The notes beneath the pieces were generated by a model. The model was not told where the DNA came from and made no database searches. It saw nothing but the letters and a program-made list of their open reading frames with translations. A stretch of 64,000 nt of DNA, from NCBI RefSeq assembly GCF_001949145.1, contig NW_019091529.1, positions 512,861 to 576,860 of the forward strand. The letters run 5' to 3'. Source of the DNA: Acanthaster planci. Lineage: Eukaryota; Echinodermata; Asteroidea; Valvatida; Acanthasteridae. A program made the position numbers and the translations under genes. Shown here piece after piece: positions 12,368 through 23,696 of the stretch; position 1 is the first letter of the stretch, and each line of letters begins with the position of its first letter.

Positions 12368-12780
12368 TATGTGACCTGTCACAACAAAATAAGCCTAAAG
12401 TCGCATTCCGCTCTTTCCTATTTTGAAGGTTCAAAATCATATTGAAGTGGAGGTTAATTTGGGGATTTTGTAAATATTTGGAAAGACTAACCTGTCTCCT
12501 ATTTAATTCCAAATATTTCTCAAGATCATATAGTTAAAACTGTCATTTTCACAGCAGTTTTGACAACTGCATTATGGATACCTGGTCTGAATTGTTGAAA
12601 CAATATCGGGAACAAAGACGCAAAGCTGCCAGAATAATGTCACATGGTCAACTTATACTTCTATATAGTTCCATGTACATACTATTGGAGAACTCTTTTT
12701 CTACTGAACCCAAGAATACCAATATCTCAATTTTTGAAAATTCTGAATTTCAGCTCATTTTGTGGTGACAGGTCACATAT
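12368..12780. mobile_element. MITE family M2, copy 1 (GTGACCTGTCAC ends)
   Basis: Inverted ends of about 28 bp: ATGTGACCTGTCACAACAAA at the left and TTTGTGGTGACAGGTCACAT at the right. About 410 bp, non-coding, between OGDH exons 5 and 6. A second copy lies at 42871-43277. Confidence 0.8.
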
Positions 12781-12969
12781 ATTCGTACTGACACTGAGGC
12801 CTTTTAGTTTCCTGACTTTTTCATACTTTTGTCAATACTCATGTACTGTGCCCATAAAAAATGAACATGACAGTAAGCATCATAAAAAGAGAAAAATAGG
12901 GATAGGGGCTGATTTATTTTTTCTAAGAAACATTCAATTTTGCGACCCATATTGTACTGCACAGTATAC

Positions 12970-13124
12970 CTGGTGGAGCGTATCAGCCGCTCAAGGATCA
13001 GCCGTTTGTCCATTTTGGTGAACTGCATGGCACCAGGCGTTTCAAACCGCTCTCTAATCCAATCACACTGCTGCCTGTCATTGATAAACATGTACTCCAC
13101 ACCAATGCTCCGGCAGTAAGTGTC
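12970..13124 (-). CDS. OGDH: OGDH exon 5
   Basis: Residues 211-261 plus two bases of Arg262 (155 nt, phase 0 in, phase 2 out). It reads [16 protein letters not shown], then [18 protein letters not shown] and L-I-R-S-T-R. The human counterpart is [30 protein letters not shown]. Borders: TTTTGTAG acceptor and GTATAC donor. Intact. A short 888-nt intron separates it from exon 6, and a TIR-bearing MITE sits in that intron at 12368-12780. Confidence 0.95.
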
Positions 13125-14123
13125 CTACAAAATCAAACCAGATGGAGTAGAAAAGGTCATATTGCATGTTCATGATGTCATACACGTACCTGAAACACTT
13201 TCATGTTCCCCTGTAAAAGCCATTTTGAAGTGTCTGTGGCATTAGGCCGAGTGAAGCTTGTTTTTATTTTTGTGGGCATGAATATCCTATTCAAAATTTC
13301 TGTTCCTAAAGTAAAGCACTGCAAGCCTTTTGTAGGGTACCGGTATGTTGTTCTAATTAAAATCCATTTTCTTTCTTTAGGTTGGATAAGTATGGCAAAC
13401 TGTTCAATGAACTGAAAACAATGCTTTCGATATCATAGCAAGCATTTTTTGGCATTTCAAATATGACAATTCTGAAGACTAAAACATTTGTACAGGGGCA
13501 CTGTGATTAAGATTTCATTTTGTACAAATAAAATATGTCTTGCACGCTTCTATGCTGGCTGGAGTGGTACTGTGCTCAGTCAAGTCCAACAGCTCCTTAT
13601 GTGCAGGTGCTTGCAGTTAGAACTAAAAAAGCCTGTTCAGCGGCCCATGCATGTCACACACAATGAAAGCTACTCAACAGAAGCATTGCAATTGACTCAT
13701 CAAAGCTTAATAGTGAAAAAATACTGCTGTATTTTGACATGTACATATAGGTACTGTAACAACTTTTCCAGTATTTTGATACCCATATTTAGGAAAGGAC
13801 CCAGATTGATCTTTTGTTCTAAAAAAAATAATGATTTTGATAATAATCATCGCATTGAAAAAGCCTAGCCTCAAAACCTTAGTTATTCTAATTTGTACAA
13901 AATTCTGTATTCAGATGAGTATGCAATAATTGACTTGGAAAAAATTTGTGAAAAGCAAATTACCATCACAACACGGTAACAGCTACAGGTAGGTTCAGTC
14001 GTCTTTGTTCCCAATGTCATCATTATGGACACAGCATGGCTGTCTATCTTGGCAATTGTGACCCCACGTGCACATGAGTCACACAAAATGCCGTCAAGCT
14101 TAGTGTAAAAAGTGAGTGGCAGG

Positions 14124-14471
14124 TACAGTGGAACGCCGCTATACCCAACATTCGGCAGTACCAAACATTGTCCTTGGCTCCCAATAATTTGTGCAAAGAA
14201 CCTACCAAACACAAACTTGATATCAATTTTTTGACTCAAGTTTAAATCTAAAAAATTCACAGATACATTTCTAGATAAGTTAAACTTGAATGCAATGGCA
14301 AACCATCACGAAAACAGCAAACCAAGGTATCACAAGAGGGTGCCGGTGCACTTCGGTTAGACAAGAGAGGGCGCTATTCAACACGGCAATGAAACATTTG
14401 GCAGTTAAATTCGCTGGACCGAACATTTAGCGTGGACCCCATCTTGTTCGTTATAGCAGCGTTCCACTGTA
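14124..14471. mobile_element. TA-flanked MITE with CAGTGGAACG ends (pogo/Tigger-like)
   Basis: Left end TA-CAGTGGAACGCCGCTATA, right end TATAGCAGCGTTCCACTG-TA. The 18-bp inverted ends and TA duplication fit the Tc1/mariner class, and CAGTGGAAC starts resemble pogo/Tigger elements. 348 bp, non-coding. Confidence 0.8.
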
Positions 14472-14658
14472 CCAACGAGCCATCCTTTAGAATATTGATT
14501 TTCATTGTTAACTGAACCATGATTTTCTTACACTGTACACTATACCGGTACCATACAGCTGGGAGCACGAAGAGAATTTATATGTATACAGTAAAATTAA
14601 TATTTGTGTAAGGAAATGCAAAATAACTGGCTTTCCAAAAAAATAAATAAGGTTATAT

Positions 14659-15804
14659 GCATACCTGCCAACATTGGAAAGTCAAAAATACGAACACATC
14701 TGCGAGCACGAAGCCCTTACGGTATGGAGTATGGGGCCCGCTTAAGGACCCCAGCAAAATTTGGATTCTAAATGCTCTGTAGTGCAATCTGAGGCAATTC
14801 CTGGCACATTTCCCTTAGTTCGGGCAAGGACCATTTACCCGGGATGTGAAACCGCGAGCGGCACCAGTGCAAACACATGTGCGACCTTGGTTCCATACAT
14901 TTTAGAGATTGTTATTACCCCCGCAGGCGCTCTAGACTTTCTCGTATAAACTCGCGACCACATGACACGTGTTGCAGCATGCAGCATGTACAGTGCAGCT
15001 GTGGTTATGCCGAGACGACTCGCCGTTGTGGTGCTTAGATCTATTTGTTTCAGCGAACAAATCTTCTTTATTAATCGATTTCAAGCAGAAACAAAGTTTT
15101 AATGAGGCAAAATTCCCAAATGTTGTGGTACACTTTTCTCAAAATGTATAAGATGAAATATCTTGAGCAACATATTTTTAGAAAGGGTGTCAGTACCCCG
15201 ACTTAAAAAATTACAAGAAAACAAAGTGGTAGACAGGAATATATATGTTTTATTATTAGAGATAATCCAATTTAATTTCTGCTTTGATATTGTGCCGGCT
15301 GTAACACGCATTGAACCAGCTCTGAGCTTAAGTTGTACATCCCTGGGTAAATGGTCCGTGGTTCGGGGGGGGGACAGTTTTTACAAATTTGGAGAATTCC
15401 CGTCATCGTCAACTCTTCCCATACCTTGAGTTAAATACTTCTTTAAATAAAAAATATATGCCTCTCAGTTCCCTTTAGAACTTGATGCTTGTGACGGTTC
15501 CCTACTGAACCGAGGTTACACCACCTGACATGCCTGATCATGACTACACGCTCGCAACGGAATTCGGAAGTCTCATGTAAGATGCGAGCAATGTGCTGTC
15601 ACTACACAAAATGGAGACCGATGAAAAAAAAACCAATGGCGCCCTCTTTTTCCAGTACATTTAGCGCCCTCTTTTGCCATGACTCTTTATGCTTTTTATT
15701 ATTTTTTTCTATTTTGTTGGAAATCGGAATGTTCCGAGTTTTTGCGGTCTAAAAACTTAAAAATCGGGACAATTCCGATTAAATCAGAACGGTTGGCAGG
15801 TATG
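14659..15804. mobile_element. 1.15-kb non-autonomous DNA transposon with CCTGCCAAC ends
   Basis: Left GCATACCTGCCAAC, right GTTGGCAGGTATG, a near-perfect inverted pair. The interior has CpG-richer patches, a G-run near 15365 and no recognisable transposase. Superfamily not assigned. Confidence 0.65.
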
Positions 15805-16219
15805 TAATATGTAACTTTAAAAAATAAAGCCGACTGGAGATTTCAAGACTTTTGAGTCAGTTGAATGAGGGTAATCAAACGAATTAAGGGGGAGGGGGGC
15901 TAATCAAGCACCAGAGGCACTGAATGACAGCTAACTTCAGATTTTGGAACATCGATTGTGACCATTTGAGATACACACATGTGAATTTGTATGATGTACT
16001 GTACACATGTACATGTATGCTCGTGCTAGTACAGTGTAAGTTGAACAATCCAAGTCTGGAGTGGAACAACTAGGCACTTGGGACCATTTCCTGTCGATCT
16101 GTCCCAACAGATCATCAGACATGGAGGCAACAATGTAGGACCGCAAGATCAACTGTTAAAGTGCACATAAGACACCAAAGTCAGGTTGATTTTGCACAAA
16201 AAGTGTGCTTCGAAAGAAC

Positions 16220-17150
16220 AACCACCACCATTATATGGCAGGTTCTACAAAATATGACCCACTAGATAACAATGAACGTCTGGGGGGCTTCTTATTTACT
16301 GAAGTGAACAGCTGTGAATTAATTCACCAGGCATACTGACATGAAGAGTTATGACTGAAATAAATGTAACACCATCGACCATCCCGATCTTTCAACTTAA
16401 AGGATTCAGGAAATGAATTTTTCTTAGAATCACTTTCTGTGTATCTCTGTACTCTTCTTCCATGTATGAAGACTGTTGGACATCTTTTTTGACTTTACGT
16501 GAACTGAACGGTGCACTTTTCAAACATTAAAGTTTGTCTAAGCATTTCTGGACAAGTGAGCGCACATTTGCTTTGATGTCAATCCAGGAAGACATGGTTC
16601 AGGCTGCACATTTCATGTTCAAATTGTGAATCCCAAATTTGCTATCTGGGAACATTTCCGTGAAAAGGATTTTTGCTAGATTATTGCCAAATACTGACAT
16701 GTAAACAGCCAATAAATTATTGAAGACATTTTCTGTGCACAAATCAGTACAACATTGAGATTCAGTGCCATCATGATGGCATCACAGTTCCTTGAATATG
16801 CAAATATGTTCATAAATATGCAAATATGCATTAGCATAAAACAAAAAGCATCAAAATATGGGTTAAAATTGCAAAACAACAATTTAAAATCAGGTTAATT
16901 GAAACCCAAAGATGCAATTTCAAGGGTTTTTAGTAGAATTTATAAACATATTTCTATCTCCTTGTTCCTTTAAGAGTTGATTAATTCAAGTCTCAAACAT
17001 CAGCATTTTTGACAGACATTAACAACCTACATGTATACATAACTCTAACCTCCTAAACATCATCGGGGGTAATAATTCTGTGGTAATTTTTGAACAGAGT
17101 TGTAGGTGGTGACAGATAATACTACATGTATTTACATACATTAAAACCAT
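16220..17150 (-). repeat. Dispersed repeat R1, copy split by a MITE
   Basis: R1 blocks at 16233-16396 and 16974-17150 flank the TTAA-type MITE 16397-16973. It resembles 45640-45950 on both sides of the insertion. Confidence 0.65.
16397..16973. mobile_element. TTAA-type MITE nested in an R1 repeat
   Basis: 577 bp bounded by TTAA on both sides, with inverted ends AGGATTCAGGAAAT / CTTGTTCCT. The flanks join into a repeat (R1) whose uninterrupted copy at 45.8 kb has one TTAA at the same place (CAACTTAATTGGAG). This shows a clean insertion with TTAA duplication. AT-rich, non-coding. Confidence 0.75.
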
Positions 17151-17205
17151 AATTTCATGTGCTATTCTCATATTTGTGTGACTCAAAATTCCTCTTTCAC
17201 CTCAC

Positions 17206-17306
17206 CTCCAGTCTCCTGATGATCTCCCGCAATGGTAGGGCAGTCTGTTCACCACCAATGAAGGTCGTCTGGGGCAAAGTGAACACCCGGTCCATGTCAT
17301 GCTCAC
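17206..17306 (-). CDS. OGDH: OGDH exon 4
   Basis: Residues 178-210, 101 nt, entering in phase 1 and leaving in phase 0. Reads [20 protein letters not shown] and then [11 protein letters not shown], matching human [30 protein letters not shown]. Acceptor TTCTCTAG, donor GTGAGG. The first codon (Gly) is completed by the final G of either exon 3A or 3B, which shows that both alternatives are compatible with this exon. This segment leads into the helical region that precedes the thiamine-diphosphate fold. Confidence 0.95.
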
Positions 17307-18890
17307 CTAGAGAACACGGGAAGGAATCATAGCGAACTGAAGTACACAGCACATTAATCCTTTACAGCCAAACCTCCACTCACACAAAACCCCTTGTATG
17401 TTTTGAACAGTTAATCATAAAAATAAATGGGGCTTGTGAGAGGTTACTACTGTAATTACACCATAAGAAACAAATCAAGTTTCTTTTCAATCTGGACACT
17501 GAAGTACATGTAAAAGCATAACAAGTAAGCTTTACATGAAAGCACAGGTTTATTTTTGCCATTTTCCTTCAACAGTTAAAGCAGCACTACAAATTATATG
17601 ACCGCAAATTAAAATAGGCAACCTGTTTTTCTAATCAGTGGTTGCAAGTCAGTTTGAAATCCACCACCACATAAAAGGCATACCATTCCATCAGTAAAAG
17701 AACTGAACAAAACAAACAGGGAGGGAAACAAAGTAAAATAACATAGGAGATATTATCCACAAAATGTCCAGAATGCTGAGATCACTCAAAGTGAGAAATC
17801 AAAAAAAACAACAAGGGCCTCGATTTAAACAATTATTAATAAAGAACCCCCAAAAAGCCATCCAGTACATGCTGAAAGTCATGTGACCTGTTTCCACAAA
17901 GCAGACATGTACATGTACAAGTACGTGTACATGCATCTTAATGTACAGGTAATCTACCGGTATATTGCAAATTCACTTCAGTGTACAGTCAGAATCATTA
18001 CATTTAATGAACTTCACATGAAAATCCTACACCCATTGTCATACATGTACATGTGTAACTGAAACTGGTTATTGTTTGCTTTGTTTTGAGCTTTAAAGCT
18101 GTACAAATACATGCACGCATAAATGTATTTGTAGGACTGTACACTGTACCTACACTGAACCAACACTGTAGATGCATTAATGTACAGTTTACTACTGTAC
18201 AGTACGTGAAAGTGTTGATGAGTATACATGTTGTAGAGTAGACCAACGGTATATCACTGAGACAAAGTCAATTTTTTTTTACTACATGTATTTACAGTGT
18301 GTAAAATACAATTGGGGTCTGGCAGATACCAAAGAAAAAACAATCAGTTCCATTTGGCAAGTCTTGTACGTTGTGACATACATGTACATGTAGTATGAAG
18401 GAGATGCTATAGCATACATGTATACAATGATGTCAGACTCTGAGCCTAACAATCCCAGTGTCAGTGTTTTGTTTGACAGTGACAGATGATCAGTCTCTTT
18501 CTTCTCACTCCAATGATGAGAACAATCCTGTCAATGACTTAGCCAAAACTTTCGGAAGAAGATGTCGTCAACATTGTGGTTGCCAGCAATGCTGATCTGG
18601 GGGACTACCTGACGAGATAGCAGAACACTGATGTGTTTTAATTTTGTATAGTTTGTAATAAAAAATTACAAAAAAATTGCTGCAGCTGAGTGCAGACTGA
18701 AGTGGCGGAGTTACAATGTATCTCGTCAAATCACTTCAGCCACGTCAACAAAATTATATACTTCAAATTCAAAAAGGTTGGATAATCAGAGTAACAATAT
18801 TTGGAACATCATTTGGTGTACACCGTGATGGCATCATCACTTTGCTGACAAGAATGTCATCTGATATGCTCAATTTTCAAAATTTTTTTA

Positions 18891-19333
18891 GGGAGTCAGG
18901 TTAGCATGGTGGGTCTTTCCTTGCCTTCCACCTCTGTGGTCCAGGTTCGAATCCCAGTTTAGGGTCCACATGAGGGTTGCGTTTTCAGTCCCTACCTGAT
19001 TCCATGGGTTTTACCCAGAATATTCCTCTGGGGTTTTTCTACCACATCTTAAATTGTAACCGTTTCTCACTTTCTCCTCTGTACAGGTTTCTTCAGGCTT
19101 CTGAGCTAGAGCACCTAGGGTACTAAAATTGAGGAATCCTCGGTGTCATTACTGTCAGCTTCGCCCCAGCATACATGTACAAGAACCTTAATTTTTGCAT
19201 GCATAAATGCTTCAGAAGCTCTGATTTGTATTTTTCAATGTCTTTGTGTTGTGTGTACTGTTTGTGTTTATTGTACCTGTACTATAGTGTCCTATGGTGT
19301 AAATACATAATGAATAAATTAATAAAGTTTTAA
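18891..19333 (+). mobile_element. tRNA-derived SINE
   Basis: Begins GGGAGTCAGGTTAGCATGGT, with an A-box-like part, then a perfect B box GGTTCGAATCC at 18944-18954, the internal RNA polymerase III promoter of tRNA genes. A non-tRNA body follows (CCATGGGTTTTACCCAGAAT, GGGGTTTTTCTACCACA), and the element ends in AATAAATTAATAAAG. It cannot fold as an intact tRNA. Confidence 0.7.
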
Positions 19334-21168
19334 TGTTGCTATGGTCTCGTCTCTTCATTGTTTTATGCAATACTAGGTTGTTACAATGGCCTTAACATGT
19401 GACCAACAGCCATGATTTTTCAAAAAAGCTTTTGCCACGAATCACCAATCACCTCAAACAGGACTGCTGCAATATTTTTGCTATAAGCAAGCTTGCTAAA
19501 ATTTCTGCCGAGAAACCAAGTCTTGGAACAGGGATGGTCTTCGCAAGAGAATTTTTGTAATTTTCGTTATTCTGCTATTTTATAAATTCAATTTTGCCTA
19601 CATGTACCACTTTCAATAATAACCGTCGATCTACATGTAAGAGACCATGGAGGATGCATTGTTTTCCAATCAGAAACTGATTGATGGGGATATTACATCC
19701 ATTTTAAGTGGTCTAAATTTGTTAATTTGATCCAGTAGTTTTAGAGTGATTTCATCAGGCGATCAATATAGTTGTTTGTATTTTAATGTTATTGCTACCT
19801 CAATCGCCATGTGGAATTATTATTCCAATATGTGATTATACATGGATTTTAATTCAGATGGCATCCAGGGCTGCATGAGCCGTTAGTCCTTACTTGCTGA
19901 GTGCCGTATTTTCTTTCATTTCCGCACTGACTGCCCGAGGCAGACAAGCCCGAGGCCGGCTGCAGGCGAGCCAAATTACCTACTGGCACTGCCACCAAGA
20001 CCAACCATGCGTGGCACCATTGACCATGACGTTTTCCCCGGCTACCTACTCAGACATTCCGGCAAGGTTCAAGCCAATGGTTAGGGCAAGAGGATGACCT
20101 TTGATGTGGAAACACATAATCAAACCTATTGGCGGTGGGACCTAAATTTATACATATTTTTCAAATATTTTTTTTTTGGCTTTAGCAGAGTTTAAGTAAC
20201 TAAAATAGCATTGGACTAGCAAGAGTTAGCGTTGAAAAATTAATTAAACTAGTTGATTGTAATTTTCTCTAGATCACTGCATCCCATAAGTGACTCCTGT
20301 AGCCACTTAATTTTCCTTTAGTTGTATGCATGTACTTTGTTTTAAATTTTCTGAACATGTAGACTTAAATTACAACCAGACTTAATTTCGGTTTCAGCAA
20401 GAATGAAAGTGAAACGCACCATCATTGATTTTGCAACCTTCACCTAAAGATCTAAACATTTGTATTCAACCTTCGATTTTGTAAATGTTTGTAGATACTA
20501 ACAAAAAATTAACTTGGTGTATTTTTGTGCCATAGTATTTAACTGTTATTTATACAGTATGTGATAATTAATTTAAGAGAAGATTTTTATTAAAATCATT
20601 TTTAATGTCTGCACGAAGCTGTTTGGGGGCAACCAAAGACCCGTAAAATTCATGCTACACTAAGTTAGCACAGTTTGTGAGTTAGATGTGGTTAGTTAAG
20701 TCAGTGGTGACAATTACCAGAACTGATTAATTATAATAACAATAATTCAGAGGGAACATTTCCTTGTGGCTCAGTGCAGAGGTTGCTGTCGATATTGCAC
20801 GATATTAAAGTCGATAAGGGATATTTGAAAAGTCATATAAATGTGCCAAAAAATCGTAAACTACACCGATTTAAAATAGCTCTACACACAAAATTGAGCG
20901 AGCGGACCATGGACTAAATTGTGATGAGCATCGCCTTTTGCTTTGCAAGCATGCCCAAATATGACTGGGGAGCATATCAACCTTCTTGTGGGGTACCGTT
21001 ACCTTAACTTGCCATTCATTAATGTTCATTTAAAGTATACATATACATAAGACCTTGAGAAGGACCCCCCATCTTTTCCAAAGCAATGGGAACACCCAGC
21101 TCCCCACACAGTGTGTGAAAATTGATAAGCAACTTTTGACATAAGCCTTTCGACACTCCTACAACTAC

Positions 21169-21220
21169 CGGTAACAAAAATCATCCCAACAATCAGTAAT
21201 ACATAACTGGCAACAGCCAT
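21169..21220 (-). CDS. Candidate first exon of an SLC35F6-like transporter
   Basis: The minus strand starts AAAATGGCTG and reads M-A-V-A-S-Y-V-L-L-I-V-G-M-I-F-V-T, then a split Gly before a donor GTAGTT at 21168. The pattern M-A-x3-Y-x-L-x3-G-M-x3-V-T-G resembles the N-terminal membrane segment of human SLC35F6 (MAWTKYQLFLAGLMLVTGS). The sequence upstream (21240-21300) has several CpGs. No further exons of such a gene were seen, and it lies within an OGDH intron on the same strand, so it may be chance, a stranded duplicate or a misassembly. Confidence 0.25.
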
Positions 21221-21579
21221 TTTGTTCAGTCTAAATTCAAGGAAGAATTTTTATTTACACGCGAACCGGGCCATTTCGCTACAAGTATTCATATTCGTGA
21301 CTGGTTCTGGAGACTTAATTTTAGGCTGAATATACACGTTCGTACTCGTGTGTACATAAATGTGCACCCAGCCCATAGTCTGATTACCGGCGCACAGTTT
21401 GTGCATACGGAATATGACGCGTCTGGTTGACTCATCAGTGGATATTTAGCCATACATTGTACATATAAAATGCAACGCAACAACTCTACAAGCATGCAAA
21501 CCAAGATAAAATAAGATAATAATTACGTCATAATGACGCCATCGAGTGGTTTATTATTAAATTGTGATTAATTTTATAT

Positions 21580-21745
21580 TATGTTAATTTTTTTAAAAAT
21601 CCATATAAAAATATCCATGGCCTCCCGCAACATTCTGTTTGCAGCAAGTGGCAGAGTAAAATTTGGTCTTTAATTCATCTTGTGTGGGTCAAGTCACACC
21701 ACCCTTCCTTCGGGGCGAAACTGGAAGAGGCTTATTGTTTTAAAG
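21580..21745 (-). repeat. Dispersed repeat R2, copy 2
   Basis: Reverse complement of the 4.5-kb copy: TCCCGCAACATTCTGTTTGC, CAAGTGGCAGAGTAAA, ending in AATAAGCC-type sequence on the minus strand. Confidence 0.6.
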
Positions 21746-22468
21746 TGGTAAGAGAGTTTCAACTTGTTTTCAATGGTGTTAGTCTGTTGGGGTATAGTAT
21801 TCTTCAAAACACAGTGTACCAAATGTACCACAGTTTTAAGAAAATTTGGTTATAAATGTAAAGTGCAGTCAAGACTTGTGGATTCAAAATGACAACCCCA
21901 ATCACGCATGTTCGAAGGATTACTCTGGAAAATACAACTGATTCGTTTAATCTCAGAAGGCAAGAAAGATTATAAACCTGATCGAAATTTCTGCATGTAC
22001 CGGTATTTCTTTCTCTTTAAAAGTGATAAAGAAAACTATTCCGCCAAAAACCCAGTAAATTGAAACTTGCGAACAACATATGTCACATGGTCATTAGGTT
22101 TCTCAAGAAAAGTGAACAGCAATCCGTAAAACACATGGAACAGTTGCACATTGCTTTTTAAATTGTCCATGGTTCCAAGACCCTCATACTGTACATGTAC
22201 ATGTATTGCTTTTAGCTGATATGGATTAATTCAGACTACGCGGTGCATATGTGTTTTAAAGTAAAGTGCTGTGATGAGGTGGTTACAACATGCTTTCAGG
22301 TATGCTAGTAGATTATTTTTTATGATGTACATGAAGCTACCTGTTCTTGATGAATCGGAGGGAGAAATGGGCCAAAATCATGGTGCTAAAGCAAGTGGAG
22401 ACATGACATGCCATGACTGTGCCATGTAAAACATGCCACTTAACTCAAGACAGATGGCAAAATTAGAA

Positions 22469-22537
22469 ATGGTATATATTTTTCTTTCATATGCATTAAT
22501 AACAATGGTATATATTTTTCTTTCATATGCATTAATA
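22469..22537 (+). repeat. 36-bp tandem duplication
   Basis: ATGGTATATATTTTTCTTTC plus ATATGCATTAATA occurs twice, almost identical. The short open frame over it is not a recognised gene. Confidence 0.85.
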
Positions 22538-23593
22538 TCAAGTTCTTTACTGCTACCCTCAAGTTGTAGAAGAATATTTGTGTGTACGTGTAGCTCTGAG
22601 TGTCTAAGGGAATCACCTTAGCTGACGTTGCACTTTGAAACCATCATGTGCGAAAGTGAACTACTGTATGCTATGTGTCATCTGCATAATTTCTGTCAAT
22701 CATCACTCGCATGATGTGAATAATGCATACCCTACCATTATTACCATAGTCTGAATGTTGCTGCTCCAGATCAAACATGTCAAACGAAATCCAAGACTTT
22801 CCTACGATGAAGCTGTTCATCTAGACATTGTACTCTGTAACACTGTTGGTTTGTCATCTCAAAATAAACTACAAGGTCTTCGAACCAAGACTAGTGTATT
22901 TGGGATTGGGCGTGACATTTTCACATGTATCTGTACATAATCTAACATCAGTCCAAACTTTATCAAGCTGAGTATTGAATGTTTTGAGAGCACATGGTTT
23001 GGTCTTTGATCTTATGCCAAGATAGAGGAATGTCTGACTTTTGCCTTTTTTCTTGTCTTCTGAAGTAGAACTTTCAATATTGCACCTGCTGCAGTAGGTC
23101 AACATTTGTTTTACACAGTGGGATTCCTTAAAATGACTTATTTAAAAAATAAATTATTTTCAAGAGTGAGAGACAAACTAAAAAATTGTGCAGAACATGT
23201 ATCAGCAACTGTTCCAAAGTGTAAGTGTGATCTCATATTGAAACTCAGTTTCAAAGCACATTAACATCATTAACCTCATTTACGTGTAAAAAGGTTACAA
23301 GTTTCTAATCAAAGTTTAGTACTTATGATTTACTATGGAATTTGTAACATTTACCACATGTGAAAAAAGTGTCACAATAAATTAATGTAATGGTATCTTT
23401 CAGTACATGAAGTCTGATCCCAATGAATAACACTGTCTGTTAATCTGCCCATAACAAAAAATGACAGAATCTCTATATCTAATGTTAGTGTTTTTTACAG
23501 CAAAACTTTTAAAAAAATGAGTGTGAGGCACAAGAAGAAATCATGAATGACAGCTCATACTAGAGTGCTGCCTGTTATTCGAGCAACCCTTAC

Positions 23594-23696
23594 CCAACTC
23601 ATAGTTCTTAGTAAGGAGCTCTTTGGGTGTTTCACCATCCAGATCAGCATTGTTGATTCCCAACGGATCCAAATTGGAAATGTTATGGCCACGAAT
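23594..23696 (-). CDS. OGDH: OGDH exon 3B: alternative, acidic (putative calcium-site) version
   Basis: The other version of the same exon position: 34 codons plus one base (103 nt), phase 0 in and 1 out. It reads [22 protein letters not shown] and ends K-N-Y-E-L-G. The N-N-A-D-L-D-G-E stretch aligns with human I-L-D-A-D-L-D-S, the proposed EF-hand-like calcium-sensing motif. The acceptor CCTTTTCAG and donor GTAAGG are both stronger than those of exon 3A, so this may be the default choice. It would fill residues 143-176. Joining 3A and 3B together adds 200 nt and breaks the frame, so only one can be used per mRNA. Confidence 0.95.

Larger units (their letters stand above)
13125..17205 (-). 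other. OGDH: OGDH intron 4 (4.1 kb)
   Basis: Holds three short DNA transposons in a row: 14124-14471 (CAGTGGAACG ends), 14659-15804 (CCTGCCAAC ends), and 16397-16973 nested inside an R1 repeat copy (about 16.2-17.15 kb). Nothing is recognised in 13.15-14.1 kb. Confidence 0.85.
17307..23593 (-). other. OGDH: OGDH intron 3 (6.3 kb)
   Basis: Contains the tRNA-derived SINE (18.9-19.3 kb), a GC-richer unassigned patch (19.9-20.1 kb), the candidate SLC35F6-like start (21.2 kb), an inverted copy of the 4.5-kb repeat (21.6 kb) and a 36-bp duplication (22.5 kb). Other stretches show no coding signal. Confidence 0.85.

Noticed and set aside
18891-18965. A tRNA gene
   Set aside because: Has a B box but no consistent cloverleaf or acceptor pairing, and continues into a SINE body.
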